NCBI GenBank assembly: GCA_964551975.1
Contig: CAZKFI010000006.1
Location: forward strand, 1 to 57,571
Direction: 5' to 3'
DNA: 57,571 nt
Source: REEB426 sp964551975
GTDB lineage: Bacteria; Actinomycetota; Actinomycetes; S36-B12
The notes below the pieces were generated by a model. The model was not told where the DNA came from and did no database searches. It worked only from the letters and a program-made list of their open reading frames with translations. Of the stretch, positions 7,194 through 15,460 are shown in pieces. Positions within the stretch are counted from its first letter, which is position 1; each line of letters begins with the position of its first letter. The translations under genes and the position numbers were made by a program.

Positions 7194-7862
7194 TCAAGCA
7201 AGGGCCGTGCGACTGAACTGCTCAAGGAGTGCAGTTAGACGTGCGCCAGGTGAATTCGGCTCCTGCTCGTTGTTGCGTAAGCCGTCAATGAGGGGCTGGG
7301 TGTCGTCGGGTGCGGTGTTCAGTGCCGTCGCCATGCGCTCCAGGCTCGCCGAGCTAAGTTCGACATGAGGTTGCAGTCCCCATGCTCGGCCGGCACGAAA
7401 GGCCAGGTCTGCATGGGGGAGTTGAGCCAGCACGGTTGACTGCGCAGGTGCGGTGATGGCGTCCTCGTGCCAGATCACCCACGGGCCCTGCAGGCTCGAG
7501 GGAGCCTCGGCTGTTAAGGCGAGTTCCCGATACGCGCGGTAGGTCTGTGGCATGCGCGTGACCGTGCCGCCGAGTGCGCAGGCCAGGACCTGGGCACCGA
7601 AGCACAGGCCCAGATACGGGCGATCCTGGGCGACCCAGTCGCGCACGGTGGCGATCTCGGCTGCGTTGGCCTGGTCGCAGTGGTCTTCGGCGACACTGCC
7701 GGGTGAGCCCATGACCAGCATGAGATCAGCTCCGGCAAGCAGGTTGGCTGGTGGCGGGCCGTCCTCGCGGGCATGCCGAGTGAGCGTCATCGAGGCCAAC
7801 CAGGGTTCGAGATAGCCGAACTCGTGCGCGATCGAGCGGTGGGCGATGACCAGGACCTGCAT
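7194..7862 (-). CDS. class I glutamine amidotransferase domain protein
   Basis: A 222-residue protein with a GATase1 fold: oxyanion-loop text VMGSPGSV, the nucleophile elbow GLCFGAQ with the catalytic Cys, and QPHVEL in the place of the usual catalytic His-x-Glu, all in the expected order. Similar stand-alone proteins are annotated as GMP synthase-like amidotransferases with unknown ammonia acceptors. The ATG at 7862 begins MQVLVIAHR and is preceded by TACCGT six bases upstream, so the mRNA may be leaderless. It is divergent from the SOS operon and 85 bases from the LexA palindrome, so co-control by LexA is possible but not shown. Confidence 0.82.
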   Translation of the reverse strand: MQVLVIAHRSIAHEFGYLEPWLASMTLTRHAREDGPPPANLLAGADLMLVMGSPGSVAEDHCDQANAAEIATVRDWVAQDRPYLGLCFGAQVLACALGGTVTRMPQTYRAYRELALTAEAPSSLQGPWVIWHEDAITAPAQSTVLAQLPHADLAFRAGRAWGLQPHVELSSASLERMATALNTAPDDTQPLIDGLRNNEQEPNSPGARLTALLEQFSRTALA

Positions 7863-7934
7863 GGCTGGACGGTAGTCGGCTGGTGAGATGCCGAATTCCG
7901 GATGGGGTTGACGACTGTCAGGCCGGGGTACTAC

Positions 7935-7974
7935 CGTCCAGGGTATTCGAACAGGTGTTCGAATACCCTGGACG
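7935..7974. promoter_or_regulatory. LexA (SOS) box inside a perfect 40-bp palindrome
   Basis: TCGAACAGGTGTTCGA at 7947-7962 fits the actinobacterial SOS consensus TCGAAC-N4-GTTCGA exactly. The symmetry runs further: two perfect 19-base arms (7935-7953 and 7956-7974) with a two-base centre. It lies 108 bases before the DUF6504 start and 72 bases before the reverse-strand amidotransferase start. LexA is expected to repress the mutagenesis operon until DNA damage. Confidence 0.85.
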
Positions 7975-8002
7975 CCCGGATTCGCGGCTGGGCCAAGGGG
8001 TT

Positions 8003-8064
8003 CGGAGCTGATCAGCTCCGTCCGGTCACCGGGTTCGCCTCGACCCCGGACCCGGTGACCGGAC
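8003..8064. repeat. two adjacent inverted repeats in the SOS operon leader
   Basis: First, an 18-base perfect palindrome CGGAGCTGATCAGCTCCG (8003-8020). Second, an inverted repeat with 15-base perfect arms (8020-8034 and 8050-8064) around a 15-base loop, ending 17 bases before the DUF6504 ATG. They would fold in the mRNA leader close to the ribosome binding site (AAGAAGG). No U-run follows, so a terminator is unlikely. Confidence 0.6.
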
Positions 8065-8081
8065 TTCGGCCAAGAAGGGTG

Positions 8082-8339
8082 ATGTCGCGTCGGGTTCGGG
8101 CTGGGCACGCTGGTGTGACAGTCCGGATGAGCGCCCTTGATGAGCCGGAGGCCTTCCGCTGGCGCGGACGGTGGTACGAGGTGCGTGCAGTGCTGATGCA
8201 TTGGGTCGAGCAGGGTCGGGTCGAGCAGGGTCGGGTCGAGGTATGGCGGGTCGAAGCGGCGTACCGGTCTTTGTCATCCGGGGTCTTCGACCTTGCGATG
8301 GTGCCGGATCGGGCGTGGTTGCAACGGGTTATCGACTGA
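8082..8339 (+). CDS. DUF6504 family protein, first gene of SOS mutagenesis operon
   Basis: An 85-residue protein. The pattern EAFRWRGRWYEVRAVLMHWVE, then VWRVEA and GVFDLAMV near the end, is that of DUF6504, a small domain found beside or fused to actinobacterial translesion-synthesis genes. Its role is not established. The ATG at 8082 follows AAGAAGGGTG; longer in-frame starts would place the LexA palindrome inside the coding region. A 15-base tandem repeat (8203-8237) duplicates VEQGR in the middle of the domain. It is followed by the HEPN gene, dnaE2 and dinB on the same strand. Confidence 0.75.
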   Translation: MSRRVRAGHAGVTVRMSALDEPEAFRWRGRWYEVRAVLMHWVEQGRVEQGRVEVWRVEAAYRSLSSGVFDLAMVPDRAWLQRVID

Positions 8340-8409
8340 GTGATGACCTGCATGACAAGCGGATGTAATGACGGCAGGGGTCGAGTAGGAGCACTGATGA
8401 GGAGAAGTG

Positions 8410-8856
8410 ATGACGACCCCGACTATGGAAATCCCAACTATCGAAGCCCCGGCAAGGGTGAACAGTTCGGCCTTTGATACAGCCCGTGAGTTGATGGACT
8501 CGGCGCGCCGCAGTATTACCGAGGCCACGGTGGCACCGACGTCCAGCGCTCGATTCGCTGCAGCACATCTGGCTGCCTTGCGTGCGGCTACCGCTGTGCT
8601 GGCAGTTCGTGCGCAACAGGGGCAGCGTCGCGGGGTGCGCAGTGTCTGGTCGCTGTTACCCGAAGTCGCCGTGGAGTTCACTGAGTGGTCGGCGTTCTTC
8701 GCTGCCACGGCTGGCAAACGTGCGCAGGCCCAGGTTGGCATGGCGGTGGTGAGCTTGCGCGAGGCAGATGACCTCGTGCGTGATGCCGAGCAGTTCCTTG
8801 AGCGGGTTTCGGCATCCCTTGGTCTTGCCCATCAGTCGGTACTCATCGAGTCCTGA
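8410..8856 (+). CDS. SAV_6107-type HEPN domain protein
   Basis: A 148-residue, mostly helical, alanine-rich protein that resembles the SAV_6107 family of actinobacterial HEPN-domain proteins. The family commonly lies next to dnaE2/dinB genes. Some HEPN proteins are RNases, but I do not see a clear RxxxxH motif of the toxic kind, so I make no activity claim. The ATG at 8410 follows GAGGAG (8399-8404); a GTG at 8407 is also possible. The gene lies within the LexA-controlled set. Confidence 0.7.
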   Translation: MTTPTMEIPTIEAPARVNSSAFDTARELMDSARRSITEATVAPTSSARFAAAHLAALRAATAVLAVRAQQGQRRGVRSVWSLLPEVAVEFTEWSAFFAATAGKRAQAQVGMAVVSLREADDLVRDAEQFLERVSASLGLAHQSVLIES

Positions 8857-8895
8857 CACTCGCGCCGGGTCCAAGGCGATCCGGCGTCTTCAGCA

Positions 8896-8945
8896 CGGCC
8901 GCCAACGAGTTCTCGCTCCTCCCGTGTCGAACTCGTTGGCGGCCG
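8896..8945. repeat. long perfect hairpin between HEPN gene and dnaE2
   Basis: Perfect 16-base arms (8896-8911 and 8930-8945) with an 18-base loop, centred in the 128-base gap between the HEPN gene and dnaE2. No U-run follows the stem, so it is not a standard terminator. It may act as an mRNA stabiliser, an attenuator, or a protein-binding site. Confidence 0.65.
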
Positions 8946-8984
8946 GTCACTGCGCTGCTAAGTCGAACCATGAAGTGAGTTCAG

Positions 8985-11900
8985 ATGAGTCAAGAACGAA
9001 ATCGGATGAGCAATGGCTGGGCACATCTGCAGGTGGCGTCCTGCTATTCACTGCAGTACGGCACGGCACGGCCACGGAAGATCGCCGAACGTGCCGTCGA
9101 GTTAGGCCATGACCTGATCGCGCTGACCGATCGGGATGGGCTCTATGGGGCAGTGCAATGGGTGCAGGCCTGCGAGGAACTGCACCTTGCTGCAGTGCTC
9201 GGTGTCGAGTTGGCCGTCGAAGAAGTGCTGCCCGAGCATGATCAATCGACTGCGCAGCGGCGTCGCAGCCCGGTGCGAGGTGGTCGATGGCGTGATGAGC
9301 ATCGACCGCGGATGCTTTTCTTGGCGCAGGGCAGGCAGGGTTGGGCATCGCTGTGTCGCTTGGTCTCTGCGGCGCACTGTGGTGACCAGACCACCAGGGG
9401 TGAGCCATGGCTGACGCTGGCCGATGCCGGTCAGCACTCCGCCGGAGTGGTTGCGGTTCTGGGAGCGGAATCTGAGGCTGGCTGGCGGATTGCCCAGCGT
9501 GACAGCGGTGCCGCCGATCGGATTGTTGCTACCTGGCGGGGGATCTTCGGTGATCGGCTGCATATTGCTGCGACCTGTCACCGTCAACCTGGTCCGCATC
9601 CGTACTCCCTGCAGGTGGGTGCCGGGCTCCTGCACTGTGCTGCGCGATCCGGTATTCCGGCAGTGATCTCCGGTGCGGTGCGTTATCTCGATAGTGCCGA
9701 TGCGCAGGTTGCCGATGTGTTGGATGCCTCGCGACTGTTGGTACCGCTGTCCTCGGGCAGACTGCAGCGCGGTAACGGTGAGGCATATCTGCGCAGCCCA
9801 CAGCAGTTGGCGGCGATGGCCGAAGTACTTGCCCGTGCCGCCGGGGTCGATCCTGGGGCGTTGCAACGACGAACGCGGGAGTTAGCTGAATCCTGCGTCA
9901 TCAGTGCGACGGATCTGGGGATCGGTGAGGTCTTCGTACCCGAACTTGATCTGCTGCTCGAATCCAGTGGTGCTGCGAGCAATCACGATGAGGTGGAACG
10001 TGCACAGGCTCTGCTGACTCAGCGGTGCCAGCAGCAGATCCCACATCGGTACTTGCGTGCGACCGAACAGCGGCAGGCACAGGATCGACTGCGGCAGGAA
10101 CTGGCCGTCATCGCGGAACTGGGATTCGCCGGGTATTTCCTGGCGGTAGCCGAGGTAGTCCAGATGACTAAGGATTTGGGTATTCGGGTTGCTGCCCGAG
10201 GCTCTGGCGCCGGATGCCTGGTCAACCACCTCCTGGAGATCTCCGAGGTGGATCCCATCCGCCACGACCTACTGATGGAGCGATTCCTCTCGCCCCTGCG
10301 CAGGGTGCTGCCAGATATCGACATCGACGTGGAGTCGGCTCGTCGGCTGGAGGTTTACGACGCGATCCTGGATCGCTTTGGACCACAGCGAGTGGCCTGC
10401 GTGTCGATGATGGAGAGTTATCGAGTCCGGCATGCCATCCGCGATACCGGGGCGGCCTTTGGTCTGCCACCGGGGGAGATCGACGCGATGGCCAAGGCAT
10501 TTCCGCATATTCGTGCTCGGGATGTGCGATCGGCGCTGCGCGAGCTACCCGAACTTCGTGACGGCGGCCTGGGGCGGATGGCCGCACAGGGTGAGATGGA
10601 CGGATTCTTGGCGATCGTGGAGGCCCTCGATGGCCTGCCCCGGCATGTGGCATTGCATCCATGCGGAGTGCTGCTCTCCGATGCCTCGTTGCTGGATCGC
10701 ACCCCGGTCGAGATGAGTGCTGCCGGTTATCCGATGAGTCAATTCGACAAAGACGATGTCGAAACACTCGGTCTGTTGAAGCTCGACGTACTCGGGGTTC
10801 GCATGCAGTCAGCAATAGCCCATGCGCTAGACGAGATCGAACGTACCGACGGAACGCGAATCGAGTTGGATCATCGGGATCTGGACGATCCAGCCACCTT
10901 CGAACTCATCAGTTCGACGCGAACCCTGGGTTGTTTCCAGATCGAGTCCCCTGGTCAGCGGGAACTGATTGGCAAGTTCGGACCGCAGACCTTCGGCGAC
11001 CTCATCATCGATATCTCGCTGTTCCGTCCCGGGCCGGTGAAGTCGGACATGGTCACACCCTTCCTGCGAGCGCGACAAGGTTGGGCACCGGCCCGTTATC
11101 CGCACCCGGACCTGCAGCCGATCCTGGCGGAGACCTACGGGGTAGTGGTCTTCCATGAGCAGGTTATCCGGATTGTCGCGACGATGACCGGTTGCGACCT
11201 GGCCCAGGCCGATGAGATCCGACGAAGCATGAACACGCCAACGGGTATCGATGACGTACGCGCATGGTTCACCCCGACTGCCCTACGTCGTGGGTATCCG
11301 CTACCGGTGGTCGAAGAGGTTTGGGAGGTACTTCGCGCCTTCGCCTCATTCGGATTCTGCAAGGCGCATGCCGCCGCATTTGCCATGCCGACCTATCAAT
11401 CAGCGTGGTTGAAAGCCCATCACCCGGTTGCCTTCTATGCAGGGATCCTCACCCATGACCCAGGGATGTATCCCCAGCGATTGATTCTGGACGATGCTCG
11501 CAATCACGGCGTGCAGATCCTGGGCGTCGATGTGAACAGATCCGATGACGCCTACCGCGTTGAAGGGGGCGCACTTCGGTTACCACTGAGTGAGGTACGT
11601 GGGATTACCGACGACGAGGTGAGCAGTCTCATTGACCATCGTCCCTATACCGGCCTGGCGGACTGCTGGCGCCGAGCCAATATCTCCCGACCGACAGCTG
11701 AGCATCTGATCCTGGCTGGTGGCTTCGACTCGGTCTACGGGTTCACCGGTCAGCGTCGTCGCGGCCGATTAACTCGACGTGACCTACTGCTGCAGGTCGC
11801 TGACCTGGATCGCTACCGAGATGCTGGTAACAGTGATCAACTCAGTCTGGCACTGGATATCGATACCCAGTTTGCGCAGGTGCCGTCGGGTTTACCAGAA

Positions 11901-12515
11901 CTCAGTGATGCCGAGCGTGTCCGTGCTGAACTTGACATCCTCGGCATGGATGTCAGTCATCACGTTATGGAGTTCTACGCCGAGGTTTTCCAAGGCCTCG
12001 GCATCACGCGATCGAAGGATCTGCTGCGTTGTCGTTCCCAGCAGGAGGTGCTGGTTGCCGGTGTGAAGGTTGCTACCCAGACACCGCCGATTCGATCCGG
12101 TAAGCGGGTGATCTTTCTGACCTTGGATGACAGCACCGGGCCGGTCGATGCGACCTTCTTCGAAGACGTCCAGCAGCGCTATGCCACGACGGTCTTCCAC
12201 TCCTGGTTGTTGGTAGTTCGCGGTCATGTTCGACGCACCGGACCTCGAGGGGTCTCCTTACGAGCTACCGGTTGCTGGGAACTGGGCTTAGTGCAGCGGA
12301 GCCTGCAGGACGAGGGGAGCGCAGCGGTTCATGCCTGGCTTGAAGCCGATCGGCCTGAGCCCAGTGCTGATTCGACACCGCGTCGGGTGCTGGTACATGC
12401 CAGTGGATTTCGCCAATCACCGTTTGCCGACGTTCGTCCTGCTGGTCAAGGCACCCGGGAACATGCTCCAATCAGTCGGCTCTGGCATGCCAGCCCAGGT
12501 AGCAGTGGCTGGTGA
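8985..12515 (+). CDS. dnaE2: error-prone DNA polymerase III alpha subunit (DnaE2-like)
   Basis: A 1176-residue C-family polymerase. Seen in order: a PHP domain (from about residue 12), the polymerase palm with RGSGAGC and the catalytic carboxylates PDIDIDVES (about residue 444), the fingers motif GVVVFHEQV, an FCKAHAAAFA segment, the helix-hairpin-helix region, an OB fold (about residue 1025-1110), and the C-terminal tail RLWHASPGSSG typical of actinobacterial DnaE2. The PHP metal-binding motif is degraded: DnaE1 has HLHVH while this protein has HLQVA, and LTDRDG replaces TDHG. It should insert bases opposite lesions during SOS repair together with DinB. The stop is 12 bases before the dinB start. 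Confidence 0.93.
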   Translation: MSQERNRMSNGWAHLQVASCYSLQYGTARPRKIAERAVELGHDLIALTDRDGLYGAVQWVQACEELHLAAVLGVELAVEEVLPEHDQSTAQRRRSPVRGGRWRDEHRPRMLFLAQGRQGWASLCRLVSAAHCGDQTTRGEPWLTLADAGQHSAGVVAVLGAESEAGWRIAQRDSGAADRIVATWRGIFGDRLHIAATCHRQPGPHPYSLQVGAGLLHCAARSGIPAVISGAVRYLDSADAQVADVLDASRLLVPLSSGRLQRGNGEAYLRSPQQLAAMAEVLARAAGVDPGALQRRTRELAESCVISATDLGIGEVFVPELDLLLESSGAASNHDEVERAQALLTQRCQQQIPHRYLRATEQRQAQDRLRQELAVIAELGFAGYFLAVAEVVQMTKDLGIRVAARGSGAGCLVNHLLEISEVDPIRHDLLMERFLSPLRRVLPDIDIDVESARRLEVYDAILDRFGPQRVACVSMMESYRVRHAIRDTGAAFGLPPGEIDAMAKAFPHIRARDVRSALRELPELRDGGLGRMAAQGEMDGFLAIVEALDGLPRHVALHPCGVLLSDASLLDRTPVEMSAAGYPMSQFDKDDVETLGLLKLDVLGVRMQSAIAHALDEIERTDGTRIELDHRDLDDPATFELISSTRTLGCFQIESPGQRELIGKFGPQTFGDLIIDISLFRPGPVKSDMVTPFLRARQGWAPARYPHPDLQPILAETYGVVVFHEQVIRIVATMTGCDLAQADEIRRSMNTPTGIDDVRAWFTPTALRRGYPLPVVEEVWEVLRAFASFGFCKAHAAAFAMPTYQSAWLKAHHPVAFYAGILTHDPGMYPQRLILDDARNHGVQILGVDVNRSDDAYRVEGGALRLPLSEVRGITDDEVSSLIDHRPYTGLADCWRRANISRPTAEHLILAGGFDSVYGFTGQRRRGRLTRRDLLLQVADLDRYRDAGNSDQLSLALDIDTQFAQVPSGLPELSDAERVRAELDILGMDVSHHVMEFYAEVFQGLGITRSKDLLRCRSQQEVLVAGVKVATQTPPIRSGKRVIFLTLDDSTGPVDATFFEDVQQRYATTVFHSWLLVVRGHVRRTGPRGVSLRATGCWELGLVQRSLQDEGSAAVHAWLEADRPEPSADSTPRRVLVHASGFRQSPFADVRPAGQGTREHAPISRLWHASPGSSGW

Positions 12516-12527
12516 AGGATGGTGGGC

Positions 12528-13766
12528 GTGAGTCGTAGCCAGATCCGTCGACCTTCCGGTCCTGCGGGTCTAGGTACACGAGATGACGGTTGCACCATCC
12601 TCCATGTCGACATGGATGCCTTCTACGCGTCCGTCGAACTACGGTTCCGTCCAGAGCTGCGGGGCAAGCCGGTGATCGTTGGGGCTGGCCAGCGTGGGGT
12701 CGTCCTCTCGGCGACCTATCAGGCGCGCGCACTCGGCGTTCACTCAGCAATGCCGGTGTCACGAGCCAAGCGGATTGCTCCACAGGCCATATTCATCGAA
12801 CCCGATCATCAGGCTTATGCAGAAGTCAGTCGTAATGTCATGGCGCTGTTCACCTCCATCACTCCGCTGGTGGAGCCCTTGAGTTTGGATGAGGCGTTCT
12901 TGGATATTGCCGGTGCGCAGCGTCGTCTGGGCTCCCCGACGTCCATTGCGGAAATGATTCGTTCCAGAATCGCCGATGAGCAACTCATCACCTGCTCTGT
13001 CGGAGTGGCGACTACGAAGTTCGTGGCAAAGCTGGCATCCACTACCTGTAAGCCCGACGGCATGTTGATTGTGCCTGCCGATGCGGTGATCGAGTTTCTG
13101 CATCCACTGCCCGTGGGAGCGCTGTGGGGGGTAGGAGACCGCACCGAGGAGCAACTGCACCGGCTAGGTCTGACCACGGTAGGAGATGTTGCGCATGCCT
13201 CGCTTCAGACCCTGCAGCGCGCCCTCGGACCAGCTGCCGGACGCCACCTCCATGACTTGGCCTGGGGTCGAGACCCTCGACAGGTGGTTGCGCACGAAGC
13301 AGATAAGAGCGTGGGAGCGGAGACGACCTTCCCGGCCGACCTCGACGACGCCGCAGCCATTCACGCCCACCTCCTCAATCTCGCTGACCGAGTAGGCGTA
13401 CGCCTGCGATCCAGTGAACACGTGGGTCGCACGATTCAACTCAAAGTGCGTTTTGCCGACTTCAGCACAGTGACCCGATCGCGGACTCTGTCTCAGGCAA
13501 CCGATGTCACCCAGGAGATCTATCGGACCGCCCGCACCCTCTTTGACGACCTGGGACTCCAGCGGGTGCGGATTCGTCTCGTCGGTATCCGAGTCGAGGG
13601 CCTCCAGCCCCGGAGCGCCGCGGTCCAGCAATTGGCTTTGGGGGAGCCAGCCGTCGGAATGCGGGAGGCTGAGCAGGCCATGGACCAGCTGCGCCGCAGG
13701 TTCGGGCCCGGAGCAATTCGCCCGGCCAGACTGGTAGATCTGACCGATTCGGAGCCCCCGGCCTGA
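12528..13766 (+). CDS. dinB: DNA polymerase IV (DinB), Y-family
   Basis: A 412-residue Y-family polymerase. The catalytic motifs are intact: HVDMDAFYASVE near the N-terminus (first carboxylate) and PLSLDEAFLD (about residue 117). The steric gate Phe/Tyr, the little finger domain (about residues 235-355) and a C-terminal tail are present. Because both carboxylates remain, this is an active polymerase type, not the inactive ImuB scaffold usual in ImuA-ImuB-DnaE2 sets. The GTG at 12528 lies 8 bases after AAGGA; an ATG at 12519 is in the same frame. It is the last gene of the SOS set. Confidence 0.92.
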   Translation: MSRSQIRRPSGPAGLGTRDDGCTILHVDMDAFYASVELRFRPELRGKPVIVGAGQRGVVLSATYQARALGVHSAMPVSRAKRIAPQAIFIEPDHQAYAEVSRNVMALFTSITPLVEPLSLDEAFLDIAGAQRRLGSPTSIAEMIRSRIADEQLITCSVGVATTKFVAKLASTTCKPDGMLIVPADAVIEFLHPLPVGALWGVGDRTEEQLHRLGLTTVGDVAHASLQTLQRALGPAAGRHLHDLAWGRDPRQVVAHEADKSVGAETTFPADLDDAAAIHAHLLNLADRVGVRLRSSEHVGRTIQLKVRFADFSTVTRSRTLSQATDVTQEIYRTARTLFDDLGLQRVRIRLVGIRVEGLQPRSAAVQQLALGEPAVGMREAEQAMDQLRRRFGPGAIRPARLVDLTDSEPPA

Positions 13767-13944
13767 CGCCTGCGTGGGCTGGCCAACCGACAAGTTCCCT
13801 TTCCCTGCCTGCACGCTTATATTGGGGTTAGATATCGGGAGTCAGAGCGTGGGTTCGCCCCAAGGCCCAGTTCGGGCAGGCAGAACCAAAGCAAGTGACA
13901 GCCGTGCGAGCAGCGCAGGATTGACCTGCGGGAAGGAGCAACAC

Positions 13945-14343
13945 ATGCCCCTGTCTGAGCACGAGCAGCGCCTGCTGGAGCAGATGGAAAAGGCGCTCTA
14001 TGCGGAGGATCCCAAGTTCGCAACCAGTTTGCGAGCAGCCCGTGGTGCCCGAGTAGGGCGCGGGCGAGCGGCCATCGGCGTACTGGGTGTCCTCGGTGGC
14101 CTCGGACTACTTCTGGTTGGCGTCGCCACAGCTGTGATCGCGCTTGGCGTCGTGGGATTCACGATCATGCTCGTGGGGGCCGTGCTGGCCTATTCAGGTT
14201 TCCAGAGTCGCCCCGCACAGGTTGAGACCGATGGCTCAGAAACTCCCGCGCCGCCGCCTTCCCAGGGAACTCAGCCGCCGCCCGGCGGTGGGTTCATGGA
14301 CCGGATGGAAGAGCGCTGGCGTCGGCGTCAGGAAGGGGAGTAG
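13945..14343 (+). CDS. DUF3040 membrane protein
   Basis: A 132-residue protein with the DUF3040 N-terminal signature (MPLSEHEQRLLEQMEKALYA), two close membrane helices at about residues 45-90, and a Pro/Gly-rich cytoplasmic tail. In actinobacteria it commonly sits between dinB and mraZ; its function is not known. The ATG is preceded by GGAAGGAG. A possible promoter, TATATT at 13818-13823, lies upstream. The 3' end overlaps the 3' end of the convergent DUF3048 gene by 50 bases. Confidence 0.85.
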   Translation: MPLSEHEQRLLEQMEKALYAEDPKFATSLRAARGARVGRGRAAIGVLGVLGGLGLLLVGVATAVIALGVVGFTIMLVGAVLAYSGFQSRPAQVETDGSETPAPPPSQGTQPPPGGGFMDRMEERWRRRQEGE

Positions 14344-15427
14344 CCGAAGCGCTCGGCTCGACGATCTTCGCTGGGGTCTCCTTATTCAGTAGCAGCACCC
14401 ACTGCTGACCCGGCTTGAAGGGCATCGGCGTCCCATCGGCCAACGTGTAGGACGTCCCGGACTGCGCATCCGGACGTGACCACGTCACCTCCCAGGCCTT
14501 GCCATCTCTCAGTACCAATCCTGTTCCGGTACCAATCGTTTCGATAAAGGGCGTACTACCTCCCCCGCGATCCCCAAAACCTGAATCGCGTTGAGCGACG
14601 TACTGAATGACCACGGTGGCCGCTTGCTGACCCCCGTCATCCTCCTCGGCCTGCGCTGGGTCTCCATCCATCCACACGTCATACAGACCAGAGATTGGCT
14701 CAAAAACCAATTTGATCCTGGAATAGGGCCAATTTGCCTTGACCTTGAGGGCGGGCGAGCCACCGCTGGGAGGCTCATCAGCGAAGACGAAGCCGATGTC
14801 ACGGCTTACCGAAGCCTGACCCTCTGTGCGCTCGAGCATGACCTTGCCATCAGCGAAGTAGTTGTAGGGCGCCCGCCGATCCCCATCGCGGGAGTAGCCC
14901 TCACCACCCTTGTTCGCTGAAACATCCACGAAGGATGCCTCTTCCAGTAGTGGCCAGAGTTTGCGTTGCGCTCCCGAAAACGCAAAGGCGGGATTTCCGA
15001 ACTGCGCGATGAGGTCGATATCGCTGATACGCGCTGACCTGACCGGCCCAATTCGATCCGGGATGTAGGAGGAAAAGACTGCTGCCAGTCTGTTGATGCC
15101 CCATTCCACCTCTTCCACGAACACCACATCGGCATCTGCCAAGCCCGCATGGGGTTGCGCTCCGGGAGTGTTGTCGAGTTTCACGATCAACACTGGCGCC
15201 GCTTGGACCTCGGGGAGTCCAGTGAGGAATGACAGCCGTACCGGCGCGGTGGTGACACTCGGCGAGGGGCTAGCGAAGGTCGCCTCGGCGCTTGCTGTCA
15301 CCGTCGATCGTGGAGCCTCGCTGACTGAGGCACAACCACTCAGCACGATTAGGCCGGTCAACGCCAGGGCGGTCGACCAGAACCGAGGACCGGTCCGGGT
15401 CATCAGGAGCGACCCGGACCGGTCCAT
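14294..15427 (-). CDS. DUF3048 (YerB-like) lipoprotein
   Basis: A 377-residue exported protein. It has a hydrophobic signal with lipobox L-S-G-C (about Cys32), then a Ser/Thr/Pro linker, then the DUF3048 domain pair: DNTPGAQPHAGLADADVVFVEEVE, DRIGPVRSARISDIDL and, near the C-terminus, TWSRP with PGQQWVLL. Bacillus YerB belongs to this family; a cell-envelope role is likely but the activity is not known. The start is uncertain (15427 or 15403); an inverted repeat with 15-base perfect arms (15387-15425) spans both start codons and would fold in the mRNA. It is the last gene of a three-gene reverse-strand set. Confidence 0.85.
   Translation of the reverse strand: MDRSGSLLMTRTGPRFWSTALALTGLIVLSGCASVSEAPRSTVTASAEATFASPSPSVTTAPVRLSFLTGLPEVQAAPVLIVKLDNTPGAQPHAGLADADVVFVEEVEWGINRLAAVFSSYIPDRIGPVRSARISDIDLIAQFGNPAFAFSGAQRKLWPLLEEASFVDVSANKGGEGYSRDGDRRAPYNYFADGKVMLERTEGQASVSRDIGFVFADEPPSGGSPALKVKANWPYSRIKLVFEPISGLYDVWMDGDPAQAEEDDGGQQAATVVIQYVAQRDSGFGDRGGGSTPFIETIGTGTGLVLRDGKAWEVTWSRPDAQSGTSYTLADGTPMPFKPGQQWVLLLNKETPAKIVEPSASATPLPDADASALPSGP
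15387..15425. repeat. inverted repeat across the DUF3048 start codons
   Basis: Perfect 15-base arms (15387-15401 and 15411-15425) with a 9-base loop. It overlaps the first codons of the DUF3048 gene, so a hairpin in the mRNA could hide the start site, or the DNA could bind a dimeric regulator. Confidence 0.6.
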
Positions 15428-15460
15428 TAAGTAGCCGCTGTTAGCTGAAGTGATCAGGAC

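Noticed and set aside
8925..8945. Third LexA box in the hairpin before dnaE2
   Set aside because: Only one half (TCGAAC) is present; the other half does not read GTTCGA at the right spacing.
8896..8945. Intrinsic terminator between the HEPN gene and dnaE2
   Set aside because: The stem is strong but no U-run follows, and all genes around it run in the same direction within one likely operon.
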